Below, one piece after another: positions 17,642-31,794 of a stretch of 64,000 nt of DNA. The position numbers and the translations under genes were made by a program. This DNA comes from Methylocaldum szegediense (GTDB lineage Bacteria; Pseudomonadota; Gammaproteobacteria; Methylococcales; Methylococcaceae). Below the pieces are notes generated by a model. The model was not told where the DNA came from, did no database searches, and saw nothing but the letters and a program-made list of their open reading frames with translations. The stretch spans positions 1,674,001-1,738,000 of the forward strand of contig NZ_OX458333.1 of assembly GCF_949769195.1 (NCBI RefSeq), in the 5' to 3' direction. Within the stretch, counting starts at the first letter, position 1. Every line of letters starts with the position of its first letter.

Positions 17642-17645
<4 letters not shown>
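16989..17645 (+). CDS. actA: Alternative Complex III subunit A, pentaheme cytochrome c
   Basis: 218 residues with one N-terminal membrane anchor (residues ~12-34, IALLALFLIILLPFGIGFAL) and a periplasmic domain carrying five CxxCH heme-c motifs: CRYCH, CMTCH, CTTCH, CLDCH and CSVCH. This count and the class III cytochrome layout match ActA of Alternative Complex III, which oxidises quinol and passes electrons to a c-type cytochrome or directly to the oxidase. First gene of an 11-gene operon. Its TGA overlaps the actB ATG (ATGA). About 270 bases separate it from the MITE-like element, and this gap must contain the operon promoter. Confidence 0.95.
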
Positions 17646-20648
<3,003 letters not shown>

Positions 20649-20665
<17 letters not shown>

Positions 20666-22013
20666 CGAACACCCGGAAAATGAAACCGTTCTGCACGCGG
20701 ACCAGGATTACGCCTCGATCAGCCGCGAAATCAGCGACATCGTGTTGCGGCCCGCGGGCCGAGGCTGGTGGCTGGGCTTTGGCCTGAGCGGCTTGGGCGT
20801 CCTGATCTTCTTCGCCGCCGCCGTCTATCTCTTTTACGCCGGGGTGGGCATCTGGGGCGTCAATACCACGGTCGTCTGGGGTTTCGCCATCATCAATTAC
20901 GTCTGGTGGATCGGCATCGGCAACGCCGGCACCCTGATCTCCGCCATGCTTTACCTCGCCCGCCAGCCCTGGCGCACCTCGATCAACCGGTTCGCCGAGG
21001 CCATGACCATCTTCGCGGCCTCAATCGCCGGTTTGTTTCCCATTCTGCATCTGGGCCGACCCTACCTCTTCTACTGGCTGGCGCCCTACCCCAGCACCAT
21101 GGGCGTATGGCCCCAGTTCCGCAGCCCTTTGGTCTGGGACATGTTCGCCATCCTCACCTATATCATCGTGTCGGTCTTGTTCTGGTATACGGGACTGATT
21201 CCGGACTTGGCCACCCTGCGCGACCGTGCCCGCAGCCGCGCCGCGCAACTGGTCTACGGCGCCTTGGCCTTGGGCTGGCGCGGGTCGGCGGCGCACTGGA
21301 GACATTACGAGAGAGCCTATCTCATTCTGGCGGCGCTCGCCGTGCCCCTGGTCGTTTCGGTGCACAGCGTGGTCGGCTACGATTTTGCGACCACACTCAT
21401 GCCGGGCTGGCGCTCGACCATTTTCGCGCCCTACTTCGTGGTCGGCGCGATGTTCTCCGGCTTCGCCATGGTCATCGTCATCACCATCGCCCTGCGCGCC
21501 GCCTTCAAGCTGCACGCCTTCGTCACTCCGCGCCATCTGGACGCCATGGCGAAAATCCTACTCGCGGCATCGCTGATCATGGGTTACGCCTACGGCATGG
21601 AAGTGTTCATGGCCTGGTACGGCACAGACGCGGACGAATGGCGCCAAACCGTCACGACCGCCACTGGGCCGTATGCGCCCGCCTACTGGGGCATGCTGTT
21701 CTGCAACATCGTCGTGCCCCAGCTGTGCTGGTCGGCGCGCATCCGGCGCAACATCCCGGCGCTGCTCATCATCGCCATCCTGGTGAATGTCGGCATGTGG
21801 CTGGAGCGTTATGTCATCGTGGTCAACATCCTGAGCCACGGTTTCGTTCCCTCTCAATTCCGGCAGTATTTCCCGACCGTCTGGGACTGGGCCACGATGC
21901 TCGGCAGCTTCGCGCTGTTTCTTTGGTTCTTTTTTCTGTTCGTCCGCTTCGTGCCCATGGTGCCCATGCACGAAGTCCGGAGACTCGCCCATAGCCTGGG
22001 AGAGCGCTCATGA
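20649..22013 (+). CDS. actC: Alternative Complex III subunit C, NrfD-like quinone-binding membrane protein
   Basis: 454 residues from ATG 20649, inside the end of actB. About ten membrane helices of the NrfD/PsrC type, with family blocks VVWGFAIINYVWWIGIGNAG, HLGRPYLFYWL, VHSVVGYDFATTLMPGW and GMEVFMAWYGTD. It is the membrane subunit that forms one of the quinol sites in ACIII. The ATGA overlap with actD indicates translational coupling. Confidence 0.95.
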
Positions 22014-22549
22014 CCCCGAATTCCTCATGGCTGGCCGAATTCGCGACTGCCGAACAGCTCCTTAATGCGATAACCCGAACCCGCATCGCGGGCTATCGCC
22101 GCATCGAGGCCTATGCACCGTTCGACGTACCGGGGCTAGCCGAAGAGTTGGATCTGCCCGCGTCCCGCCTGCCGCTATGGATACTGATATTCGGCATTCT
22201 TGGCGGCGTATCGGCCTTTTTGCTGCAGGCTTATCTCGCCGCAGTCGACTTTCCCCTCAACGCGGGCGGACGGCCTTATTTCAGCTGGCCGTCCTTTACC
22301 CTGGTGAGTTTCGAGTTCACGGTGCTCGGCGCTGCGCTAGCGGGCTTCTTTGGGATGTTGGCGCTCAAGGGTCTGCCCCGTCCCTACCACCCGATCTTCG
22401 ATGCGGCAAATTGCGACCGGGCGAGTCAGGACCGGTTTTTCCTGATGATCGATTCCGACGACCCAGAATTCGATCCGGATTCCACTCGCCGATTCCTGGA
22501 ATCGTTGAATCCGATCGCCGTTACCGAGGTGAACCGTGAGGTCAGTTAA
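22010..22549 (+). CDS. actD: Alternative Complex III subunit D (DUF3341)
   Basis: 179 residues with two central membrane spans (about 55-78, LWILIFGILGGVSAFLLQAYL, and 95-120, LVSFEFTVLGAALAGFFGML), the GYRRIEAYAPFDVPGL N-terminal block and the LPRPYHPIF / DRFFLMIDSDD C-terminal blocks of DUF3341. ActD is a structural membrane subunit of ACIII without cofactors. It overlaps actC by 4 bases and actE by 14. Confidence 0.93.
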   Translation: MTPNSSWLAEFATAEQLLNAITRTRIAGYRRIEAYAPFDVPGLAEELDLPASRLPLWILIFGILGGVSAFLLQAYLAAVDFPLNAGGRPYFSWPSFTLVSFEFTVLGAALAGFFGMLALKGLPRPYHPIFDAANCDRASQDRFFLMIDSDDPEFDPDSTRRFLESLNPIAVTEVNREVS

Positions 22550-23099
22550 GCGCGGCTTCCGCCGTCTCTCGATTCTTCCGGGAATGCTCGTCCCCTTGCT
22601 CCTGACCGGCTGCGAACAGGACATGGCCGATCAACCCAAATACGAACCGCTGGAAGCCGCCGCCATTTTTCCGAACGACCAGTCCGCCCGCCCGCTCGTC
22701 GAAGGCACCGTGGCGCGCGACACCGTGATCGAACCTCGCCCGGCACGTCCCCCTTTGCCGATGACCGAAGCGGTATTGAAGCGCGGCCGGGAGCGCTACG
22801 ACATTTATTGCGCCCCTTGTCACGGCCGCGCGGGCGACGGCGAGGGCATGATTCCCGAACGGGGATTTCCGCGGCCGCCGTCCTATCATACCGATCGCTT
22901 GCGGAATGCCCCCGACAGCCATTACTACGATGTCATCACCAACGGCTTCGGGGTCATGTTTTCCTATGCCAACCGGGTTGCGCCGGAGGACCGCTGGGCT
23001 ATCGTCGCCTACATCCGCGCCTTGCAGCTCAGCCAGCATGCGACGAGCGACGATGTTCGCGAGGCGGGATTGGAGGATAAACTCCGGGAGGCCAAGTGA
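22536..23099 (+). CDS. actE: Alternative Complex III subunit E, monoheme cytochrome c lipoprotein
   Basis: 187 residues beginning at GTG 22536. Lipoprotein signal with lipobox LTGC (residues ~25-28). The MADQPKYEPLEAAAIFPNDQ block that follows is typical of ActE. A class I cytochrome c domain carries CAPCH (about residue 92) and a distal Met candidate in NGFGVMFSYANRV. It is the ACIII subunit likely to hand electrons onward. The stop overlaps the actF start (GTGA). Confidence 0.93.
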   Translation: MRSVKRGFRRLSILPGMLVPLLLTGCEQDMADQPKYEPLEAAAIFPNDQSARPLVEGTVARDTVIEPRPARPPLPMTEAVLKRGRERYDIYCAPCHGRAGDGEGMIPERGFPRPPSYHTDRLRNAPDSHYYDVITNGFGVMFSYANRVAPEDRWAIVAYIRALQLSQHATSDDVREAGLEDKLREAK

Positions 23100-24205
23100 C
23101 GGAAACCGTGCGCCTACGGATTCGCCCTGTCCTGCTTCTGCTGATCGCAGGCCTTGCCTTGTGCGCTTGCCTTTTGAGACTGTGGTGGGCGCCGGATGCC
23201 TTTTTCCGCAGTTATCTTCCGGCCTGCCTGTTCTGGATCGGGCTGCCGTTGGGTTCGCTGGCGCTACTCATGATCCACCGCTTGACGGGAGGCGGATGGG
23301 GCGTCTTCATCCGCCCCGTTCTCGAGACCAGCGCGGGCACTCTGCCGGTCAATGCGGTCTTGTTCCTGCCTCTAGCCTTCGGCTTGGCACACCTTTACGC
23401 CTGGGCCAGGCCCGATTGGACGGTTCCGGCCACTCCGGGAGGACAGGCGGTCTATTTACAGCCGGGCTTCTTTTTGATCCGCGAAGGAATAGTTTTCGTG
23501 CTTTGGCTGGGACTTGCGTCCACGTTGGAGCTCTGGCGCAGCCGTTCCGCCGAGGTCAATCTCAACCGCCGCAGTGCGCTCGGCCTGATCATCCTCGGTC
23601 TGACCGTGACCCTATTCGGCATCGATTGGGTCATGTCGCTGGAACCCCGCTGGACCTCGGCCAACATCGGATTTCTCTCGGCCGTCACCCCGATGCTCGC
23701 CGCTCTCGCATTCGCCGTAATGGCCCGATGTCTTTTAATGCCAAACGGTCGTAATGCGGCTTTGCGGTTTCAGGATCTCGGCGGCTTGTTGCTGGCTTTC
23801 GTTCTGCTCTGGAGCTATCTGGCGTTTCAGGAGTATTTGACGATCTGGTCGGAAAACCTGCCCGACAAGACCATCTGGTATGTTCAACGGCTCAACGCCG
23901 GCTGGCGATGGTGGGCTTGGTCCACGGCCGTCATTTGCGGTGCACTGCCGTTTGTACTGCTGCTGTTCCGCACGCTCAAACGCAACCCGAGGCGTCTGAT
24001 CTGGGCCGCGGGGCTAGTGCTTTCGGGCAATGCGCTCGAATTTTATTGGCTGGTGCTGCCGAGCTTTTACCGGAGCCCGGGCGAACTCAGCCCGCTCGAT
24101 GCCCTGCCCTTTATCGCGGTCGGTGGATTCTGGCTTTCGGCCTTTCTCCGGGCCTTACCTCGCGCCCTGGCCCGGTCCGAACCGGAGAGAATATCCCATG
24201 GCTGA
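23096..24205 (+). CDS. actF: Alternative Complex III subunit F, membrane protein
   Basis: 369 residues from GTG 23096, with about ten hydrophobic helices, related to ActC/NrfD but cofactor-free. Recognisable family segments are FFLIREGIVFVLWLGLAS, GIDWVMSLEPRWTSANIG and FQEYLTIWSENLPDKTIWY. In ACIII structures ActF pairs with ActC in the membrane and is implicated in proton transfer. It overlaps the next gene's start by eight bases. Confidence 0.93.
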   Translation: MTETVRLRIRPVLLLLIAGLALCACLLRLWWAPDAFFRSYLPACLFWIGLPLGSLALLMIHRLTGGGWGVFIRPVLETSAGTLPVNAVLFLPLAFGLAHLYAWARPDWTVPATPGGQAVYLQPGFFLIREGIVFVLWLGLASTLELWRSRSAEVNLNRRSALGLIILGLTVTLFGIDWVMSLEPRWTSANIGFLSAVTPMLAALAFAVMARCLLMPNGRNAALRFQDLGGLLLAFVLLWSYLAFQEYLTIWSENLPDKTIWYVQRLNAGWRWWAWSTAVICGALPFVLLLFRTLKRNPRRLIWAAGLVLSGNALEFYWLVLPSFYRSPGELSPLDALPFIAVGGFWLSAFLRALPRALARSEPERISHG

Positions 24206-24602
24206 ACAAGACCGCGGCATCCCGCCTATCCTGTCCCCCGAAGCGGGCGAAGCCGACATCAGCACCAAGGCGCTGATCGCCGCCGTGATCATCTTCCTGG
24301 TGGTGGTGATCGTCGCCAGTGCCGGAGCCTGGCTGTTGATCAAGCGCTGGGCGCATATCGAACCGAGTCCTGCCCTCCCGCCCTCGCCGCAGCCCACCGT
24401 CCAGACCGAGCCGCCGCTTCAGATCGCGCCGGCGCTGGACCTTCAGAGCTTACGGCAACGGGAGGATCGCCTGCTTCAGAGTACCGAGTGGATAGACCAG
24501 GGCGCCGGCATCGCCCGTATTCCGATCGAGGACGCCATGGCCTTGCTCGTCAAACGCACCGGGCGGAAAGACGAACCGCACACGGACCATCCGAGAGACT
24601 GA
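24198..24602 (+). CDS. Small single-span membrane protein of the ACIII/caa3 operon, function unknown
   Basis: 134 residues from ATG 24198, overlapping actF. One membrane span (~29-51, IAAVIIFLVVVIVASAGAWLL), a Pro-rich linker (~58-75), then a C-terminal periplasmic motif, LQSTEWIDQGAGIARIPIED. A W-D...AGIARIPI-type motif recurs in small proteins encoded next to ACIII or cytochrome oxidase genes in other proteobacteria, so the gene is a genuine conserved member rather than a shadow. No cofactor residues are present. It may be an assembly factor or an accessory subunit linking ACIII and the oxidase; that is inference from position alone. Confidence 0.8.
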   Translation: MAEQDRGIPPILSPEAGEADISTKALIAAVIIFLVVVIVASAGAWLLIKRWAHIEPSPALPPSPQPTVQTEPPLQIAPALDLQSLRQREDRLLQSTEWIDQGAGIARIPIEDAMALLVKRTGRKDEPHTDHPRD

Positions 24603-24606
24603 CGCC

Positions 24607-25556
24607 ATGGCCGGTACGGACGCCGTTTCCGATACCCCGCTGCTGCCGGCGGCCTCCACCCTGGCCGAACGGGTGGATACGCTGTTCTTTACCCTGACCG
24701 GGCTGGATGCGCTCATGGTCCTGGTCCTGAGCGGGCTCATCATCGGCTTCGCCGTTTACTACCGGCGCAACGCCCGCGTGAACCGCACCACTAACGTCCC
24801 GGAAACCAAGACCGAGATCGTCTGGAGCCTCGGGCTTTTGGCGGTCTTTCTCGCTATTTTCGTCTGGGCCGCTCACCTTTACGTCGAGGAGGCCAGTCCC
24901 CCCAACAATGCTTTGGAGATCCACGCCATCGGCAAGCAATGGATGTGGAAATTCCAGCACCAAAACGGACGGCGCGAAATCAACGAACTCCATGTTCCCT
25001 TGGGGGTGCCCGTGAAAATCGTCTTGGCGACCCAGGACGTCATCCACAGTTTTTTCGTGCCGGCCTTCCGGGTCAAGCAGGATCTCGTGCCGGGGCGCTA
25101 CCGGACGGTCTGGTTCACCCCCAGCCGGATCGGCCGCTATCACCTGTTCTGTGCCGAATATTGCGGGCTGGATCATTCCCGCATGCGCGGCCAGGTCATC
25201 GTGATGGAACCGGCCGAGTACGAAACCTGGCTGGCGGGCGAGGACAGCGCGGAATCTTTGCCGGTCCAAGGCGAAAAGCTGTTTGCGAGCCTCGGCTGCA
25301 TCAGCTGCCACGGCGCCGGCAGCAGGATCGCGGCGCCCTCGCTGGCCGGCATCTTCGGGAAACCGGTGCCGCTGAAGGGCGGTCAAACCGTGATTGCCGA
25401 CGAAACCTATATCCGCGATTCGATCCTGACGCCGGAAAAACAGGTGGTCGCCGGTTACGAGCCGATCATGCCGAGTTTCGCCGGGCGCGTGACCGATTCC
25501 GATTTGACCCGGCTGATCGCCTACATCAAATCCCTTTCCGGGGAGGAAGGACGCCC

Positions 25557-25560
<4 letters not shown>
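24607..25560 (+). CDS. coxB: Cytochrome c oxidase subunit II with fused cytochrome c (caa3 type)
   Basis: 317 residues. Two N-terminal membrane helices, then the cupredoxin domain with the CuA ligands: His in [10 protein letters not shown] and the [12 protein letters not shown] loop (Cys, Glu, Cys, His, Met). A C-terminal class I cytochrome c domain follows (CISCHG, distal Met probably in PIMPSFAGR). A subunit II with its own heme c is the definition of caa3 oxidases. It receives electrons from ActE or ActA and passes them to heme a. Its stop overlaps the coxA start. Confidence 0.95.
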
Positions 25561-27185
<1,625 letters not shown>

Positions 27186-27811
27186 GGCTAGACCTGCCCC
27201 GCAGTTCGACAGCCTGCGCCAGCAGTACGAAGCGGATGCGCTGGGGATCTGGATTTTCCTCGCTTCGGAAATCCTCTTTTTCGGCGGCCTATTCATGACT
27301 TATGTCATCTATCGAGCCGCCTATCCGGAGGCTTTCGAAGCCGCCAGCGGCCGTCTCGATCTTTTGCTGGGCGGGATCAATACCGCGATTCTCCTGACCA
27401 GCAGCCTGACCATGACTTTGGCCGACGACGCGGTTCTGCCTCGCAACCAGAAAGCACTGGTCGGCTGGCTGGCCGTTACCGCGCTTCTGGGCGCCGTTTT
27501 TTTGGCCATCAAAGGCGTCGAGTATTCCCGGGAATTCGACGCGCATCTTGCGCCCATATTCGGCCGGCCTTTCGAATTCCCCGAGCCCCATACCGAGCAG
27601 GCACGGCTGTTCTTCAGTTTCTATTTCGCGCTGACCGGCCTACACGCCCTTCATCTTTTCATCGGCATCGTGGTGGTTCTTGTCATGCTGGTGCTGGCGA
27701 TCCGCGGCGCTCCGCGGCTCGAAGCCAAGGTGACCATCGCCGGGCTGTATTGGCATCTGGTGGATCTGATCTGGGTGTTCGTGTTCCCGCTGCTGTATCT
27801 GGCCGCCCGCC

Positions 27812-28480
27812 ATGGATGAGAGGACGCGCCGAAATCACCTCGGAATCTGGCTGCTCCTCCTGAGCCTCCTGGGATTGAACATCGCTTTGTCGTTTCTCGA
27901 CTTGGGGATTTTCAACACTATCCTCACGATCGCCATCGCGGCCCTCCAGGCATTCATCATCGTCACGTTCTTCATGTACATGCGCTCGGCCGCTCCGGTG
28001 CCGAGGATTGCCGCCGCGACCGGATTTTTCTGGCTGCTGCTGATGATCGGCTTGACCCTGACCGATTATCAAACTCGCTTCGAGGACATCGCCCTCGGCC
28101 GCCTATTGCCGGAGCCCGGCTGGGAGTCCCCAGGTGTCGGCCAGGTGCCGAATCCCCTGTCCGAATCGGGGTATACGCCCGCGCCCCAACCATCGGCCCC
28201 TGGCACGGCTGTCCCCAATCCGGCTTCCGGCGAACAAGTCTATGCGTCGGTCTGCATCGTCTGCCACGGCGGAGGTCTCGGCGGCGCCCCGCGCACGGGA
28301 GACAAAGCCGCCTGGCTGAAACGCGCGGAGCAAGGCGTGGACACCCTGGTCGACCATGCGGTCAAGGGCTACAAAGGTATGCCGCCCAAAGGCGGACATC
28401 CGGAACTGAGCGAACAGGATGTCCGTAACGCCATCGGCTATATGCTCTACGCCTCCGGCATTGAATTGCAGAGGCGATGA
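27812..28480 (+). CDS. Cytochrome oxidase subunit IV fused to cytochrome c
   Basis: 222 residues with two modules. Residues 1-~90 are a prokaryotic oxidase subunit IV (CtaF/CyoD-like) with three hydrophobic spans, including FNTILTIAIAALQAFIIVTFFMYMR. A Pro-rich linker (~100-145) leads to a class I, cytochrome c5-like domain with CIVCHGG (about residue 149) and a likely axial Met in GYKGMPPKGG. Ordinary subunit IV proteins are ~90-110 residues and carry no heme. The fusion gives this oxidase a second tethered heme c besides that of CoxB. Last gene of the respiratory operon. Confidence 0.9.
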   Translation: MDERTRRNHLGIWLLLLSLLGLNIALSFLDLGIFNTILTIAIAALQAFIIVTFFMYMRSAAPVPRIAAATGFFWLLLMIGLTLTDYQTRFEDIALGRLLPEPGWESPGVGQVPNPLSESGYTPAPQPSAPGTAVPNPASGEQVYASVCIVCHGGGLGGAPRTGDKAAWLKRAEQGVDTLVDHAVKGYKGMPPKGGHPELSEQDVRNAIGYMLYASGIELQRR

Positions 28481-28540
28481 AGCGATTGCGGGAATTGCGG
28501 CAAGCCTTCCGGAATCGAATCGGATAAGGAGCAACCGACG

Positions 28541-28666
28541 ATGACGGATATTCAGCGAAGCGACGGGTCCTTCGATGGCGCTCAAGACAAGCCTGTCGAA
28601 GAACTCCATCAAAACGTCCCTAACGAACGCCATCCGGCCGGCGTGCCTGTCTGCGGCCGGAATTAA
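28541..28666 (+). CDS. Possible 41-residue peptide ORF upstream of the GH65 gene
   Basis: ATG 28541 has a good AAGGAG site (28527-28532) and the frame runs 41 codons to TAA at 28664. The coding region spans a dispersed CAAGACAAGCCTGTCGAAG repeat-like stretch, and the peptide (MTDIQRSDGSFDGAQDK...) is Asp/Pro-rich without recognisable features. It could be a leader peptide of the GH65 gene, whose ribosome site (AAAGGAG) overlaps the stop, or a chance ORF. Confidence 0.25.
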   Translation: MTDIQRSDGSFDGAQDKPVEELHQNVPNERHPAGVPVCGRN

Positions 28667-28677
28667 AGGAGCGGAAA

Positions 28678-31167
28678 GTGATTCGCCGCGAGCCCGTGCT
28701 ACCGCCGGAATTCATCTATCCCGTCGAGGACTGGCGAATGGTGGAGCGGGAATTCGTCCCGGCGCTTTTGTCCCAAACCGAGAGCATCTTTGCCACTGCC
28801 AACGGCTACTTCGGCATGCGCGGCGGTTTCGAGGAGGGAACGCCCGCCTATGAGCACGGGACCTTCGTAAACGGGTTCCACGAGACTTGGCCTATTCCTT
28901 ACGGGGAACGGGCGCACGGCTTTGCCACGACCGGACAGACGATCATCAACGTGCCGGACGGAAAAATCATCCGGCTGTATGTGGACGACGAGCTGGTAGA
29001 CCTCGCACGTACGCCCGTGCTCCGCTACGAACGCGCGCTGGACTTCAGGACCGGAACCTTGGACCGCGAAGTGCTCTGGGAAACGCCGACAGGCAAGCAG
29101 GTCCTGGTCCGGTCGCGCCGTCTGGTGTCGTTTGCCGAACGCCACCTGGCAGCCATCTTCTACGAGGTGACCGTACTCAATGCCGAGGTTCCCATCGTCC
29201 TCTCCTCGGAACTGGTACAACACCCGCAACCCCGGATGCTCGGGGAAGATGATCCCCGCCTCGCCCGCCAGCTCGACAGGTCCGTGCTGATCCCAGAGGC
29301 GCGACAGGCGGACAAGTACCGGCTCCTGCTCGGCTTTACGACCCGCAGCAGTCGCATGACGCTCGCTTGCGGCTTCGACCACATTCTAGAGACGGCATGT
29401 GAATGCGCGGTCGAACAAGAGAAATCCGACGAGGCGAACCGCGTCGTCTTTTCGGTCCAGGCCACGCCGGGTAAACCGATCCGTTTGACCAAGTTCCTGA
29501 CGTATCACACATCCCGGACGGTATCGGTCGGCGAGCAGCTGGACCGCGCCAGGCGCGTGCTCGACCGCGCTCTCCGTCAGGGATTCGAACGATTGCTGCT
29601 GACTCAACGGCAGTACCTGGACGACTTCTGGCACCGAGCTGACGTCGAGGTGAGCGGGATGCACTCGAGGGCGCAGCAATGCATGCGGTGGGACCTGTTC
29701 CAGTTACTCCAGGCCACCGCCCGGGCCGACGGGGCCGGCGTGCCGGCGAAAGGTCTGACCGGCCAGGCCTATGAGGGCCATTATTTCTGGGACATGGAGA
29801 TGTTCATGATCCCATTCCTGGTCTACACCGATCCGCGCGCGGCCCGAAACCTGCTGCTATTCCGCTACCGCTTGCTCGACGCCGCCCGGCAACGGGCGCG
29901 GGAGGTGAGCCAGAAAGGCGCCTTGTTTCCGTGGCGGACGATCAACGGCCAGGAGGCATCGGCCTACTACGCCGCCGGGACCGCTCAATACCACATCAAC
30001 GCAGCGGTCGCCTACGCCATCCGCAAGTATGTCGAGGCGACCGGGGACGAGGACTTTCTCAGGCGCTATGGGGTCGAGATTCTGATCGAGACCGCCCGGC
30101 TCTGGTACGATCTGGGGTTCTTTTCGGAGCGGCGCGGAAACCGGTTTTGCATCAACTCGGTCACCGGCCCGGACGAGTACACCACCGTCGTCGACAACAA
30201 CACCTACACCAACCTGATGGCCCGGGAGAACCTGCGGTATGCGGCCGATTCGGTCGAGATACTACAGTCGACGGATCCGCTGACGTACAGCGAACTCGTC
30301 TACCGGACGGGCCTCTCGCCCGAGGAACCCAAAGACTGGCGGCGAGCGGCGGATGCCATGTACATCGCGTTCGACGAGGCGCTGGGCATCCACCCTCAGG
30401 ACGATGGCTTCCTGAATCGCGAAGTCTGGGATTGCGCCGGAACGCCGGCGGACCACTATCCGCTGTTGCTGCACTACCACCCGCTGGTCATCTACCGCTA
30501 TCAGGTCCTCAAGCAGACCGACGTCGTTTTCGCCCTGTTCCTGCTCGGCGAGGATTTCACCATGGAGCAGAAGCGGCGAGACTTCGACTACTACGATCCG
30601 ATGACGACCGGCGACTCGTCGCTGTCGGCTTGCATCCAGAGCATCGTGGCCGCGGAACTGGGCTATCGGACCCACGCGCTGGAATACTGGAAGTATGCCC
30701 TGCTGATGGATTTGGCGGATGTCGGCGGGAACGTCAAGGACGGGTGCCACATCGCCGCGATGGGCGGAAGCTGGATGGCGGCGGTCTACGGGCTGGCGGG
30801 GATGCGCGACCGGGGTGGGAAACTATCGTTCAAGCCGCGGCCTTATGTCGAGCGACTGCGTTTCGCGCTGGCGGTCCGCGGTCAACGGCTGGAGGTCCAT
30901 ATCGAAAACGGCTCCGTCACCTATCGGCTCCGCGGGAAGGTCGAGCTGACGATCACCCATTGCGGCGAAACGCTGGTCCTCCGCGACGGGGAGGCGGTGA
31001 CACGGAACCTTGCCGAGAGGGCCGAGGCGATGGACGGTTTCCACGATCGCGATTCGAGCGTAATGCCTCCCCGTATTCCTGCCGGCGATCGAGGCGATCC
31101 AACAGGCCCCGCGGCGAAAAGCCCCGCGAAACACCGCGGCCGGCCTCCCGGCGAAGGGACACGATGA
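28678..31167 (+). CDS. Glycoside hydrolase family 65 phosphorylase (kojibiose/maltose/trehalose type)
   Basis: 829 residues, start GTG 28678 behind AAAGGAG. It has the GH65 layout: beta-sandwich N-domain (ESIFATANGYFGMRGGFEEG), helical linker, then an (alpha/alpha)6 barrel with GLTGQAYEGHYFWDMEMFM. The general-acid Glu is in VTGPDEYTTVVDNNTYTN, and phosphate-site residues are in LKQTDVV and TTGDSSLSA. A C-terminal beta-sheet domain and an unusual ~45-residue polar tail (DSSVMPPRIPAGDRGD...) close it. Such enzymes phosphorolyse or hydrolyse alpha-glucobioses, releasing beta-glucose 1-phosphate. Which disaccharide is used cannot be read from sequence. Stands alone after the respiratory operon. 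Confidence 0.92.
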   Translation: MIRREPVLPPEFIYPVEDWRMVEREFVPALLSQTESIFATANGYFGMRGGFEEGTPAYEHGTFVNGFHETWPIPYGERAHGFATTGQTIINVPDGKIIRLYVDDELVDLARTPVLRYERALDFRTGTLDREVLWETPTGKQVLVRSRRLVSFAERHLAAIFYEVTVLNAEVPIVLSSELVQHPQPRMLGEDDPRLARQLDRSVLIPEARQADKYRLLLGFTTRSSRMTLACGFDHILETACECAVEQEKSDEANRVVFSVQATPGKPIRLTKFLTYHTSRTVSVGEQLDRARRVLDRALRQGFERLLLTQRQYLDDFWHRADVEVSGMHSRAQQCMRWDLFQLLQATARADGAGVPAKGLTGQAYEGHYFWDMEMFMIPFLVYTDPRAARNLLLFRYRLLDAARQRAREVSQKGALFPWRTINGQEASAYYAAGTAQYHINAAVAYAIRKYVEATGDEDFLRRYGVEILIETARLWYDLGFFSERRGNRFCINSVTGPDEYTTVVDNNTYTNLMARENLRYAADSVEILQSTDPLTYSELVYRTGLSPEEPKDWRRAADAMYIAFDEALGIHPQDDGFLNREVWDCAGTPADHYPLLLHYHPLVIYRYQVLKQTDVVFALFLLGEDFTMEQKRRDFDYYDPMTTGDSSLSACIQSIVAAELGYRTHALEYWKYALLMDLADVGGNVKDGCHIAAMGGSWMAAVYGLAGMRDRGGKLSFKPRPYVERLRFALAVRGQRLEVHIENGSVTYRLRGKVELTITHCGETLVLRDGEAVTRNLAERAEAMDGFHDRDSSVMPPRIPAGDRGDPTGPAAKSPAKHRGRPPGEGTR

Positions 31168-31794
31168 ACCGCCGGTAGTGCATGGAGACGGCCTATGTGA
31201 AGCCGGAATGCGGAGTTCTTTACTTAGAGCGCTTTCATCGCTGACGTACGCTGGAAAAGGAAGCTGCGTTTGGCAGCCGGTGAGTTTGAAGCAGGTCGCG
31301 CTCCACCGGCGAGGCACTTTTGCAAACCCCTTGTGGGGCTGCGCCCACAAGTCCCGGGAGTCCTTCCCTGGCGCCCACAAGTCCCGGGAGTCCTTCCCTG
31401 GCCCCCGCTTGCCTTGGGAGCGCCACGGCGAGCTCCCAGGATCTGCCCCTTGGGCTAGCCTTTGGCTGTCTACTGACAACGTCCTTTCCTCGACGTTGCC
31501 CTTCGGGCGAACGTTGTTCGTCTCATTCCGCTCTCGGGAGAATGGTCGCTTCCGGCGAATTTATTCAAAGCTTCCGAAACTTGATAACCTTGCTGCATGC
31601 CGGCAGCGACAGCTATGTACCCTACGATTTTCGGCAGTTGAGCTTAATGCCATTCCGCATTCGAATGAACATGAATCGTAGGGTAAGTTAGGTCGCTCGG
31701 TGGGTTACGGCCTCACGGCCTAACCCACCCTACAAAAATTAATGCTTTATTGAAAGCGATTTGGAAAAAGGCAGCTTTAATACCCTCTCCTCTC
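31168..31794. repeat. Gene-free stretch with tandem, palindromic and MITE-like repeats
   Basis: No credible gene. It contains TTAGAGCGCTTTCATC at 31224-31239, resembling the MITE-like ends at 16535 and 35656. There is a perfect 30-bp direct repeat at 31341-31370 and 31371-31400, and a GGTGGGTTACGGCC palindrome at 31699-31733 followed by AATTAATGC. A degenerate reverse MITE-like end (TTGAAAGCGAT) lies at 31750-31760. The promoter of the two-component genes should be near 31740-31790. Confidence 0.65.
31341..31400. repeat. Perfect 30-bp tandem duplication
   Basis: GCGCCCACAAGTCCCGGGAG followed by TCCTTCCCTG occurs twice head to tail without a mismatch. The preceding CTTGTGGGGCTGCGCCCACAAG can form a hairpin with the first copy. 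Two units only, no spacers. Confidence 0.9.

Noticed and set aside
20768-21994. 408-codon plus-strand frame inside actC
   Set aside because: Alternative frame of actC; His/Arg-rich translation without membrane helices.
31341-31400. Possible CRISPR array
   Set aside because: Only two units, directly adjacent without spacers, and no cas genes in the window.
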